The notes below the pieces were generated by a model, which saw only the letters and a program-made list of their open reading frames with translations, was not told the DNA's origin and did not search any database. A stretch of 64,000 nucleotides of DNA from Candidatus Limivivens intestinipullorum (lineage in GTDB: Bacteria; Bacillota; Clostridia; Lachnospirales; Lachnospiraceae), in the NCBI GenBank assembly GCA_018711185.1, contig DVIQ01000027.1, positions 26,165 through 90,164 of the forward strand. Reading direction: 5' to 3'. This document shows positions 47,916-55,923 of the stretch, in pieces. The number at the start of each line of letters is the position of its first letter. The first letter of the stretch is position 1. Made by a program: the position numbers and the translations under genes.

Positions 47916-49601
47916 ATGGGTTACAAGTCAGACATCGAAATTGCACAGGAAACGACAATGGAGCCGATTACCGAGATTGCCAAGAAGGCCGGTATCGACG
48001 AGAAGTATCTTGAGCAGTACGGAAAGTACAAAGCAAAGATTGATTACAATCTGCTCAGAGAGACCGACGCTCCCGATGGAAAGCTGGTTCTGGTAACCGC
48101 TATCAACCCGACGCCCGCAGGAGAAGGCAAGACCACCACAACCGTAGGTCTGGCTGACGGTCTGCAGAAGCTTGGCAAGAAGGTTATGGTAGCGCTGAGA
48201 GAGCCGTCCCTGGGCCCGGTATTCGGTGTTAAGGGAGGAGCGGCCGGCGGCGGATACGCGCAGGTAGTTCCCATGGAGGACATCAACCTTCACTTTACCG
48301 GTGATTTCCACGCAATCGGCGCGGCAAACAACCTGCTGGCAGCGATGCTGGACAATCATATCTTCCAGGGCAACGCGCTGAATATCGACCCCCGCAAGAT
48401 CACATGGAGAAGATGCGTGGATATGAATGATCGCCAGCTTCGTTTCGTGGTTGACGGCCTGGGCGGAAGAACAAACGGCGTTCCCAGAGAGGATGGATAT
48501 GACATTACGGTTGCTTCCGAGATCATGGCGGTTCTGTGTCTGGCAAGTGATATTACAGATCTGAAAAAGAGACTGGCAAGCATTATTGTCGGCTATACAT
48601 ATGGAAAGCCTTCAGAGCAGAAGCCGGTTACCGCAGGTGACCTGCACGCAGAGGGCGCTATGGCAGCGCTTCTGAAAGACGCCCTGAAGCCGAACCTGGT
48701 ACAGACTCTTGAGCATGTACCGGCTATCGTACACGGCGGCCCCTTCGCGAACATCGCGCATGGCTGCAACTCTGTAATCGCTACAAAGATGGCTATGAAG
48801 CTTGGCGATTACGCCATTACCGAGGCAGGATTCGGCGCGGATCTGGGCGCTGAGAAGTTCCTGGATATCAAGTGCCGTATGGCAGGCCTGAAGCCCTCCG
48901 CGGTTGTTATCGTCGCTACGGTTCGTGCCCTGAAGTACAACGGCGGCGTTCCCAAGGCAGACCTGAACAATGAGAACCTTGAGGCTCTGGAAAAGGGACT
49001 TCCGAACCTGCTGAAGCATGTGGATAATATTAAGAACGTTTATAAGCTGCCCTGCGTGGTTGCCATTAACGCGTTCCCCACGGATACAAAGGCCGAGCTG
49101 GATCTGGTTGAGGAGAAGTGCAAGGAGCTGGGCGTAAATGTTGCTCTGTCCGAAGTATGGGCAAAGGGCGGCGAAGGCGGTGTCGCTCTGGCACAGGAGG
49201 TTATCCGTCTTGTGGAAGAGCCCAATGATTTCTCCTTCGCTTATGAGCTGAACGGAACCATCGAGGAGAAGCTGGATACCATCGTTAAGAGAGTATACGG
49301 CGGCAAAGGCGTTGTTCTGACCGCGCAGGCTCAGAAGCAGGCTGCACAGCTTGAGGCGCTGGGCTATGGAAACTGCCCGATCTGTGTTGCAAAGACCCAG
49401 TACAGCCTGACGGACGATCCGAACAAGCTGGGAGCTCCCAAGGACTTCGAGGTAACGGTTCGGAATCTGAAGATCTCCGCAGGCGCCGGCTTTATTGTAG
49501 CCCTGACAGGAGAGATCATGACCATGCCTGGTCTGCCTAAGGTACCGGCCGCAGAGAGAATCGATGTGGACGAGACCGGCAAGATTTCCGGCCTGTTCTA
49601 A
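47916..49601 (+). CDS. fhs: Formate-tetrahydrofolate ligase
   Basis: 561 aa, normal for the family. It makes 10-formyl-THF from formate, THF and ATP in the cytoplasm. The P-loop is [17 protein letters not shown]. It also shows [36 protein letters not shown] and the C-terminal [15 protein letters not shown]. The RBS is AAAGGAG, ten bases upstream. Controlled by the tandem ZTP and THF riboswitches, and followed by a formate channel gene after a hairpin. Confidence 0.97.
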   Translation: MGYKSDIEIAQETTMEPITEIAKKAGIDEKYLEQYGKYKAKIDYNLLRETDAPDGKLVLVTAINPTPAGEGKTTTTVGLADGLQKLGKKVMVALREPSLGPVFGVKGGAAGGGYAQVVPMEDINLHFTGDFHAIGAANNLLAAMLDNHIFQGNALNIDPRKITWRRCVDMNDRQLRFVVDGLGGRTNGVPREDGYDITVASEIMAVLCLASDITDLKKRLASIIVGYTYGKPSEQKPVTAGDLHAEGAMAALLKDALKPNLVQTLEHVPAIVHGGPFANIAHGCNSVIATKMAMKLGDYAITEAGFGADLGAEKFLDIKCRMAGLKPSAVVIVATVRALKYNGGVPKADLNNENLEALEKGLPNLLKHVDNIKNVYKLPCVVAINAFPTDTKAELDLVEEKCKELGVNVALSEVWAKGGEGGVALAQEVIRLVEEPNDFSFAYELNGTIEEKLDTIVKRVYGGKGVVLTAQAQKQAAQLEALGYGNCPICVAKTQYSLTDDPNKLGAPKDFEVTVRNLKISAGAGFIVALTGEIMTMPGLPKVPAAERIDVDETGKISGLF

Positions 49602-49717
49602 GACAGACATGATGACCGTTCGGCTGTACCAGGCCGCTGCGGGACTTTGACGGGCAGGGCATAAGTGTCCGGCTGACGTCATACAGATAAAAAGACAGAA
49701 TAGGAAAACACGTAAGG

Positions 49718-49760
49718 GAATGCATGAGGGTTGTCGTCACATTACCCCTCATGCATTTTC
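49718..49760 (+). terminator. Hairpin terminator or attenuator between fhs and focA-like gene
   Basis: GAATGCATGAGGG pairs with CCCTCATGCATTT across a 15-base loop, with TTTTC at the end; the next gene's RBS is 20 bases on. Partial read-through would allow a lower level of the channel. Confidence 0.65.
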
Positions 49761-49793
49761 TGCCTTAAAAGGGCAGGACAGGAGGATGAAGGT

Positions 49794-50561
49794 ATGTTTA
49801 AAGATGAGTTTCAGGCTGTAGTGAACGCAGCAAAGGGGAAGGCGGCTCTGCTGAAAAAGAATCCGCTGGGATATTTTCTGGCATCTATGCTGGCCGGACT
49901 GTTCATTGCGTTCGGAACATTTATCAGCAATGGAGCGGCTGCGCCGTTTTATGAAGCGGGAGATCCTATGCAGAGGATCATGAGTTCTGCAACCTTTGCG
50001 GCTGCGCTCAGCTTTGTAATCTGCTGCGGAGCGGAGCTGTTCACAGGAAACAATTTTGTACTGGCTGCGGCAGGATTCCGCAAAGAACTCAAATGGGGTG
50101 AAATCGTAAAAATCTGGATTATCTGCTATATCGGAAATCTGGTAGGAAGTCTGATCGGCGCGGTTGTTTACCAGCTTTCCGGTGTTCCCACAGGAGCTGT
50201 GGCGGAGCTGTTTGCTTCAGCAGCAGAGTCGAAGATGACCGCGTCGCCGGTAGCGCTGCTGCTCAAGGGCATTTTGTGCAATACCCTTGTCTGCATGGCC
50301 GTATGGTGCAGCATTAAGCTGAAGTCCGATTCCGGAAAACTGATTATGGTATTCTGGTGTATCTTTACCTTCATGATCTGCGGTTTTGAGCACAGCGTGG
50401 CGAATATGACGACAATGGCCGTCGGGCTGATGAACGCCGGGGACGCGGCGGTAAACGTCGGCGGATATATCTATAATCTGTTCTTTGTTACCGTTGGTAA
50501 TATGATCGGTGGAGTCCTGGTTGTAGCTTTGCCGTATCATTTTATTGCCAAAGAGAAATAA
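49794..50561 (+). CDS. Formate/nitrite transporter family channel
   Basis: 255 aa, six helices. It has the FNT family pattern with ASMLAGLFIAFGTFISNGA, CGAELFTGNNFVLAAAG and CNTLVCMAVW, and a conserved FEHSVANMTTMAVGLMNAG that contains the channel His. The start at 49794 has AGGAGG eight bases upstream. Adjacent to fhs it is most likely a formate channel feeding one-carbon metabolism, or exporting formate from pyruvate formate-lyase. Confidence 0.92.
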   Translation: MFKDEFQAVVNAAKGKAALLKKNPLGYFLASMLAGLFIAFGTFISNGAAAPFYEAGDPMQRIMSSATFAAALSFVICCGAELFTGNNFVLAAAGFRKELKWGEIVKIWIICYIGNLVGSLIGAVVYQLSGVPTGAVAELFASAAESKMTASPVALLLKGILCNTLVCMAVWCSIKLKSDSGKLIMVFWCIFTFMICGFEHSVANMTTMAVGLMNAGDAAVNVGGYIYNLFFVTVGNMIGGVLVVALPYHFIAKEK

Positions 50562-50580
50562 TCTCCATTCATAGGCGGAG

Positions 50581-50606
50581 GCGCTGCCCAAAAGGGCGGC
50601 GCTTTC
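50581..50606 (+). terminator. Terminator after the formate channel
   Basis: GCGCTGCCC-AAAA-GGGCGGCGC-TTTCT. Confidence 0.65.
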
Positions 50607-50640
50607 TGCTGCAGCAATAGATTAGAAAGAAGGTATTTTC

Positions 50641-51222
50641 ATGCAGACAAAAGTGACAAGAGAACAGGCGCTTTCCCTGCTCAAAAAGTATAATCAGGAG
50701 CCGTTTCATATTCGCCACGCGCTGACAGTGGAAGGTGTTATGCGCTGGTATGCCAAGGATCAGGGGTTTGCGGAGGAAACGGACTTCTGGGGGCTTGCGG
50801 GGCTGCTTCACGATGTGGATTTTGAAAAGTATCCGGAGGAGCACTGCAAGAAAGCGCCGGAGCTTTTGGCCGAGATCGGAGCGGAACCGGAGCTGGTTCA
50901 CGCAGTGGTCAGCCACGGATACGGGCTGGTCTCCGATGTCTGTCCGGAACACCAGATGGAGAAGATTCTGTTCGCTTCGGACGAGCTCACCGGCCTGATC
51001 TGGGCCGCGGCAAAAATGCGTCCATCCAAGAGCGTTATGGACATGGAGGTCTCCAGTCTGAAGAAAAAGTTCAAGGATAAACGCTTCGCGGCCGGCTGTT
51101 CCCGGGACGTGATTGTACAGGGAGCGGAAATGCTTGGCTGGGAGCTTCCCGTACTCTTTGAGAAAACGATTGAAGCCATGCGTTCCTGCGAGGCGGAAAT
51201 TAATGAGGAGTGCGCGGAATAA
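50641..51222 (+). CDS. HD-domain phosphohydrolase
   Basis: 193 aa. It shows HIRHALTVEGVMRWYA, LAGLLHDVDFEKYP with the HD pair, and AVVSHGYGL, the metal site of single-domain HD hydrolases. The role may be nucleotide hydrolysis in the cytoplasm. The RBS is AAAGAAGG. The stop is three bases before a fragment of the dispersed repeat. Confidence 0.88.
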   Translation: MQTKVTREQALSLLKKYNQEPFHIRHALTVEGVMRWYAKDQGFAEETDFWGLAGLLHDVDFEKYPEEHCKKAPELLAEIGAEPELVHAVVSHGYGLVSDVCPEHQMEKILFASDELTGLIWAAAKMRPSKSVMDMEVSSLKKKFKDKRFAAGCSRDVIVQGAEMLGWELPVLFEKTIEAMRSCEAEINEECAE

Positions 51223-51224
51223 TC

Positions 51225-51249
51225 GCGCGGACCTGGGCTGAACTGTTAC
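51225..51249 (-). repeat. Partial dispersed element (terminal arm)
   Basis: GCGCGGACCTGGGCTGAACTGTTAC, one terminal arm and half of the first hairpin, directly after the HD gene. Confidence 0.6.
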
Positions 51250-51295
51250 GGCGAAAACGACGGAAGACGTCAAAATATTGACAAATATTTACATA

Positions 51296-51314
51296 TTGAA
51301 CATAAAGTGTTCAA
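51296..51314 (+). promoter_or_regulatory. Operator-like inverted repeat
   Basis: TTGAACA-TAAAG-TGTTCAA, perfect 7-bp arms, just after TTGACA at 51278. Two weak -10 choices exist (CATAAA at 51301, CATAAT near 51335). Confidence 0.4.
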
Positions 51315-51407
51315 GTTTTTTTCATAGGGCAGACATAATTTATGGATAGAATAATAAGCGTAACAGGGAAAACACTTATACACTTTTTCATAACTTTCTC
51401 CTTTAAC

Positions 51408-51443
51408 GGATGCTGCACAGCGATTGCAGCATCCTTTTTATTT
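51408..51443 (+). terminator. Terminator without an upstream gene
   Basis: GGATGCTGCA-CAGCGAT-TGCAGCATCC followed by TTTTTATTT. It would end a short transcript from the promoter-like region near 51278-51335. Confidence 0.8.
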
Positions 51444-51470
51444 CCGCGAACAACGAGCCAAGCGGACACG
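51444..51470 (+). repeat. Short direct repeat, copy A
   Basis: CCGCGAACAACGAGCCAAGC and GGACACG, matching the copy at 51783 in 23 of 25 positions. The two copies flank ylmC. Confidence 0.7.
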
Positions 51471-51495
51471 CTTCCAGGCGGAACGAGTCCAAAAT

Positions 51496-51753
51496 TTAAA
51501 CGCATTTCCTTCGGCATTCTTCTTCGTTTACCTCCACAAGAACAATATCCTTGCCTATCTGGCATATACATTTCCAGGGGATAAAGTATTCGATGTCCCG
51601 GCCAAAGACACCGCAGAATTTTCCGGGCCCCGGAATAATCAGGAAGCGGATACAGCCGGTTCTTTCGTCAAATTCTACATCCGCCACGCAGCCCAGACTC
51701 CGGCAGGTGCAGATATTGATCACATCTTTTTGGCGCAGATCCAACAGACGCAT
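51496..51753 (-). CDS. YlmC/YmxH-family PRC-barrel sporulation protein
   Basis: 85 aa. The PRC-barrel pattern is readable: MRLLDLRQKDVINICTCRSL, GCVADVEFDERTG and DIEYFIPWKCICQIGKDIVL. Family members (YlmC, YmxH) are conserved in spore formers; the exact role is unknown. The start at 51753 has GGAGGT five bases upstream on minus. It is divergent from nrdR, a common neighbour in Clostridia, and flanked by a pair of 25-bp direct repeats. Confidence 0.88.
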   Translation of the reverse strand: MRLLDLRQKDVINICTCRSLGCVADVEFDERTGCIRFLIIPGPGKFCGVFGRDIEYFIPWKCICQIGKDIVLVEVNEEECRRKCV

Positions 51754-51782
51754 AAGGTACCTCCGTGTGAAGTGATTTATTC

Positions 51783-51807
51783 CCGCGAGCAACGAGCCAA
51801 GCGGATA
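51783..51807 (+). repeat. Short direct repeat, copy B
   Basis: CCGCGAGCAACGAGCCAAGC and GGATA, the second copy of the ylmC-flanking repeat, upstream of ylmC on the minus strand. Confidence 0.7.
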
Positions 51808-51886
51808 TGCCTGCATATCCGCAGATCTGGGCAGACCTGTTGCGGGCTTACAATATATAAATATGTGAAAAAAGAAGTCGTATGCG

Positions 51887-51915
51887 TTGACAGGCCTGGT
51901 GGAATCCGCTATACT
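51887..51915 (+). promoter_or_regulatory. Promoter of nrdR
   Basis: TTGACA, 17 bases, TATACT. Confidence 0.75.
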
Positions 51916-51988
51916 CAAGGCAGAAAACGGGAATTCAGGCCCGGATTTTTTTTGCCGGGACGCAAGATTCCGGAGAGGGGGAAAGCCT

Positions 51989-52438
51989 ATGAAGTGTCCA
52001 TTTTGTAACCAGGACAGCACCAGAGTGGTGGATTCCAGACCTGCAGATGACAATTATTCTATCCGGCGGCGAAGACTTTGCGATGAGTGCGGAAAGCGTT
52101 TTACCACCTATGAAAAAGTGGAGACGCTTCCGCTGATTGTGATTAAGAAGGACAGGACAAGGGAGGAGTACGACCGGTCCAAGATCGAGGCGGGCGTTCT
52201 GCGTGCCTGCTATAAAAGACCGATACCGGTCCAGAAAATCAACGATTTGATCGACTCGGTGGAGACGGAGATCTTTAACCGGGAAGAGCGGGAAATCGAG
52301 AGCAAAGAAATCGGCGAGATGGTTATGGACCGCCTGAAAGATTTGGAGGCTGTGGCCTATGTCCGTTTCGCTTCGGTGTATCGGGAGTTTAAGGATGTCA
52401 ATACCTTTATGGATGAATTGAAAAAATTCTTAGAATAG
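51989..52438 (+). CDS. nrdR: Transcriptional repressor NrdR
   Basis: 149 aa regulator of ribonucleotide reductase genes. It has an N-terminal zinc ribbon (MKCPFCNQDS, then LCDECGKRFTTYE) and an ATP-cone (LIVIKKDRTREEYDRSKIEAG). It binds dATP/ATP and represses at NrdR boxes. The start at 51989 has AGGGGG upstream. It is followed after ten bases by uppP. Confidence 0.95.
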   Translation: MKCPFCNQDSTRVVDSRPADDNYSIRRRRLCDECGKRFTTYEKVETLPLIVIKKDRTREEYDRSKIEAGVLRACYKRPIPVQKINDLIDSVETEIFNREEREIESKEIGEMVMDRLKDLEAVAYVRFASVYREFKDVNTFMDELKKFLE

Positions 52439-52448
52439 GAGAAGCAGG

Positions 52449-53273
52449 ATGAGTATTGCAGAATTTGTGAAAGCCGTACTGTTCGGCATTGTGGAGGGCA
52501 TCACGGAATGGCTGCCCATCAGCAGCACAGGACATATGATTATCCTGGATGAACTGGTAAAGATGCAGGTAACGCAGGAATTTATGGATATGTTTCTGGT
52601 GGTGATCCAGCTTGGCGCCATTTTAGCGGTGGTGGTTCTCTACTGGAACCGGCTGTTTCCGTTCCGTTTCCGGGAAAAGCCGGTGATTCAGAAGGATATT
52701 TTTACCATGTGGTTTAAAATCATTGTGGCTTGTATCCCGGCCGCGGTGGTGGGGCTGTTTTTTGACGAGCAGATTAACGACTTGTTTTATAACTATCAGA
52801 CGGTCTCAGCGGCCCTGATTATCTTTGGTATTCTTTTCATTGTAGTGGAGAACTGGAACAAGGGAAGAAGACCGCGGATTAATTCCATCGCGGAAATCGG
52901 CTGGAATACGGCCTTTCTGATCGGCATGTTTCAGCTGATTGCCGCGGTATTCCCGGGAACCTCGCGCTCCGGAGCCACGATCCTGGGAGGAATTGCCCTG
53001 GGATTGTCCAGAACCGTTGCCGCGGAATTTACGTTTTTCCTGGCGGTGCCGGTGATGGCCGGGGCCAGCCTGCTGAAGCTGGTGCGGTTCGGCATGAATT
53101 ATACCGCTGAGGAGCTTTCCATCTTGCTGGTGGGTATGGCGGTATCCTTTGTGGTATCGGTGTTTGTGATTAAATTCCTGCTGAATTATATCCGGAAAAA
53201 TGACTTTAAAGTCTTTGGCTGGTACAGGATTATCCTGGGCATTCTGGTAATTCTGTTCTTTACCATATTTTAG
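52449..53273 (+). CDS. uppP: Undecaprenyl-diphosphatase
   Basis: 274 aa, eight helices, membrane. It recycles undecaprenyl pyrophosphate for cell-wall synthesis and can give bacitracin resistance. The two active-site motifs are present: EGITEWLPISSTGHMII and PGTSRSGATILGGIALGLSR. The RBS is AGGAGAAG. Confidence 0.95.
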   Translation: MSIAEFVKAVLFGIVEGITEWLPISSTGHMIILDELVKMQVTQEFMDMFLVVIQLGAILAVVVLYWNRLFPFRFREKPVIQKDIFTMWFKIIVACIPAAVVGLFFDEQINDLFYNYQTVSAALIIFGILFIVVENWNKGRRPRINSIAEIGWNTAFLIGMFQLIAAVFPGTSRSGATILGGIALGLSRTVAAEFTFFLAVPVMAGASLLKLVRFGMNYTAEELSILLVGMAVSFVVSVFVIKFLLNYIRKNDFKVFGWYRIILGILVILFFTIF

Positions 53274-53282
53274 GAGGCAGAT

Positions 53283-54611
53283 ATGAGGATTGCGCTTCCA
53301 AAACAGGTGGAGCAGATTATCCGGGTTCTGGAGGAAAACGGCTTCGAAGCCTTCGCTGTGGGGGGCTGCGTCCGGGACAGTATTCTGGGACGGCAGCCCA
53401 GCGACTGGGATGTGACCACCTCGGCGCTTCCGGAACAGGTCAAAGCGCTGTTTCGAAAAACGGTGGATACGGGCATCCGGCACGGTACGGTGACGGTTCT
53501 GCTGGACGGCGCGGGATATGAAGTGACCACATACCGTATCGACGGGGACTATCGGGACGGACGCCATCCTTCGGAGGTCTATTTTACCCGAAATCTGGAG
53601 GAGGATCTGAAACGGCGGGATTTCACGATCAACGCCATGGCATACAATGACCGGGCGGGCCTGGTGGACCGGTTTGGCGGAGAAGAGGACCTAAAAAGCG
53701 GAATGATCCGCTGCGTCGGCAGCGCCGGAGAGCGTTTTGAAGAAGACGCCCTGCGCATTTTAAGAGCAGTGCGGTTTTCCGCCCAGCTTGGTTTTTCCAT
53801 TGAGGAAGAGACAAAAAAAGCGGCGGCCGCCCTGGCGCCGTCCCTGGAGCGGATCAGCCAGGAACGGATTCAGACAGAGCTTGTAAAGCTTTTGGTATCA
53901 GATCATCCGGAATATTTGAAAACTGCCTGGGAACTGGGAATCACCAGGGCGGTTCTGCCGGAGTTTGACGCTATGATGGAGACGCCGCAAAACGGCGGTT
54001 ATCACAACTATAACGTGGGAGAACATACTCTGAAAGCCCTGGAGGTGGTGCGCCCGGAGCGGATTCTGCGGCTGACGGTGCTGCTTCATGACTGCGGAAA
54101 GCCCATGGTCCGCTCCACGGACGAGGATGGAAGAGATCATTTTTACGGTCATGGGGATGTGAGCGCCCAGATGGCCTTGGAGATCCTGAAAAGACTGCGG
54201 TTTGACAACGATACGATCCGCAAAGTCCGGACTCTGATTCGTTTCCATGACTGGCGGCCGTTGCCCACAGAGCGGGCGGTGCGGAGAATGGCGGGGCGGA
54301 TCGGAGAAGAGCTGTTTTTGCTGCTGCTGGAGGTAAAGCGGGCGGATGAAGCCGCAAAGGCGCCCGAGCGAAGAAAAGAAGCTCTGGAATCTGTGGATGA
54401 GCTGGAAGCCCTTTACCGGTCCATACAGGAGCGGGGCGACTGCCTCAGTCTGAAAAAGCTGGCGGTAAACGGACAGGATTTGATCGCGGACGGAATGCGG
54501 CCCGGAAAGAAGCTGGGAGAGGTGCTGAATGCCCTTTTAGCCGACGTTCTGGACGAACCCTCCCATAATACAAAAGAATATCTGCTGGAACAAAGCAGGA
54601 GCCTTCGTTAG
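53283..54611 (+). CDS. cca: CCA tRNA nucleotidyltransferase with HD domain
   Basis: 442 aa. It adds CCA to tRNA 3' ends, needed because none of the eight tRNA genes in this window encodes CCA. Motifs: FAVGGCVRDSILGRQPSDWD with the catalytic DxD, RRDFTINAMAY, and EDALRILRAVRFSAQLG. An HD domain (LLHDCGKP) is in the second half. The RBS is AGGAGG. The stop codon lies within a terminator hairpin. Confidence 0.94.
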   Translation: MRIALPKQVEQIIRVLEENGFEAFAVGGCVRDSILGRQPSDWDVTTSALPEQVKALFRKTVDTGIRHGTVTVLLDGAGYEVTTYRIDGDYRDGRHPSEVYFTRNLEEDLKRRDFTINAMAYNDRAGLVDRFGGEEDLKSGMIRCVGSAGERFEEDALRILRAVRFSAQLGFSIEEETKKAAAALAPSLERISQERIQTELVKLLVSDHPEYLKTAWELGITRAVLPEFDAMMETPQNGGYHNYNVGEHTLKALEVVRPERILRLTVLLHDCGKPMVRSTDEDGRDHFYGHGDVSAQMALEILKRLRFDNDTIRKVRTLIRFHDWRPLPTERAVRRMAGRIGEELFLLLLEVKRADEAAKAPERRKEALESVDELEALYRSIQERGDCLSLKKLAVNGQDLIADGMRPGKKLGEVLNALLADVLDEPSHNTKEYLLEQSRSLR

Positions 54612-54624
54612 AAGGCTCCTTTTG
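54597..54624 (+). terminator. Terminator of cca
   Basis: AGGAGCCTTC-GTTA-GAAGGCTCCTTTTG; the TAG stop of cca is in the stem. Confidence 0.85.
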
Positions 54625-54666
54625 CTTGGTTTGCGCTTTGCTTCGCGGGGAAACCCCTTACGCAAC

Positions 54667-54694
54667 ATATTACCCGGCCGGTACGCATAATTAT
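54667..54694 (+). promoter_or_regulatory. Mother-cell-type promoter candidate before the cotS-like gene
   Basis: ATA, 16 bases, CATAATTAT, the spacing of sigma-E and sigma-K promoters; the -10 fit is only partial. Confidence 0.35.
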
Positions 54695-54755
54695 AGAGGG
54701 AACGGCGCGACACACAGGAAACCGGAATCAGGGAACATGAAACGGAGGGGTTGGA

Positions 54756-55757
54756 TTGAATGAAAAAGATTTGAGCGTTCTGGAGCAGTATGAGGTTCAG
54801 GTACAGGGCTTTCGGCGCGGAAGGGGATCTTTTCTGGTAGAGACGGATCAGGGGCTGAAGCTGTTCGCGGAATTTTCCGGCACAGAGAAAAGACTTCAGT
54901 TTCAGAACCGGATTTGCGAGGCGGTTGGCCGCCGGGGGATCGTCCGGGCGGACCGGGTGCTGCCAAACAGGGAGGGAAATCTCATATCCAGGGACAGGGA
55001 GGAACGGGGCTTTATTTTAAAGGACTGGTTTGAAGGGAGGGAGTGCAGTACCAGGAGCGAGGAGGATATTCTGAGGGCTGTGCGGATTTTGGCCCAGCTT
55101 CACCGGGAGATGCGTATCCCTCCTGAAAAGGAAAATGAGGAAGGGTATACGGATCTGGAGCGGTTTCGCGGGATTCCTCTGGAACAGGAGTTTCAAAAGC
55201 GTATCCGGGAAATGAAAAAGGCCCGGGCTTTTATGCGGGGAAAGAATGCCAAAACGCCCTTTGAGCTGAAATTTCTGCAAACCTTTGACGTTTTTATCGA
55301 ACAGGCTGTGGGGACGGAAGAAAAACTGGCCGCTGGGGGCGACAGGGAACTCTATGAGGAATGCCTTCAAAACGGCTGTGTCTGCCATGGGGATTACAAC
55401 CAGCACCATATTTATCTGTCCGGAAAAGAGGCGGCGGTGGTGGATTATTCCAGGAGCCGCTATGACGTACAGGTGACGGATTTGTATCAGTTTCTCCGGA
55501 AAATCATGGAAAAGCAGAACTGGGACGGAAGGCTTGGCACGAAAATGCTGAGGGAATATGGAAAAATACGGCCGCTTTCCCAAAGGGAGATGACGGATCT
55601 GCGTCTGCGGCTGTCCTTCCCGGAAAAGTTCTGGAAGCTGGCCAACCATTACTACAACAGCCGCAAATCCCGGATGCCGGAAAAGGGGATGGAGAAGTTG
55701 ATAACGCTGGAAAATCAGGAGGAAAGACGGCAAAAATTTATTAAAATCGTAGAATAA
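54756..55757 (+). CDS. CotS-family spore coat protein (kinase-like fold)
   Basis: 333 aa. A TTG start six bases after GGAGGGG. The fold is kinase-like: a VCHGDYNQHHIYL motif with HGD and the metal-binding VDYSRSRYD, as in the CotS/YtaA/YutH group. The N-terminal half contains RGRGSFLVETDQGLKLFAEF. CotS proteins are part of the spore coat or are needed for coat modification. A sigma-E/sigma-K-like promoter lies upstream. Substrate unknown. Confidence 0.85.
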   Translation: MNEKDLSVLEQYEVQVQGFRRGRGSFLVETDQGLKLFAEFSGTEKRLQFQNRICEAVGRRGIVRADRVLPNREGNLISRDREERGFILKDWFEGRECSTRSEEDILRAVRILAQLHREMRIPPEKENEEGYTDLERFRGIPLEQEFQKRIREMKKARAFMRGKNAKTPFELKFLQTFDVFIEQAVGTEEKLAAGGDRELYEECLQNGCVCHGDYNQHHIYLSGKEAAVVDYSRSRYDVQVTDLYQFLRKIMEKQNWDGRLGTKMLREYGKIRPLSQREMTDLRLRLSFPEKFWKLANHYYNSRKSRMPEKGMEKLITLENQEERRQKFIKIVE

Positions 55758-55800
55758 GGATTCCATTTTCCCATGACATATTGTATAATAGTAACGATTC

Positions 55801-55831
55801 GTAACGGTCTGGCATGGTCAGACGGTTGCAA
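55801..55831. repeat. Divergent palindrome of the dispersed element type
   Basis: GTAACGGTCTG-GCATGGT-CAGACGGTTGC: the outer GTAACGGT is kept but the stem has changed on both sides (TTCAG/CTGAA to TCTG/CAGA). Confidence 0.45.
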
Positions 55832-55923
55832 CTATCCAGCAGGCCTGTCCGCTGCGCCGTCAGCAGGAAGCGGAACGCAGCGGGAAGCCGGCGGTTTATG
55901 AAAAGTTCATGGGAGGTATTGTA

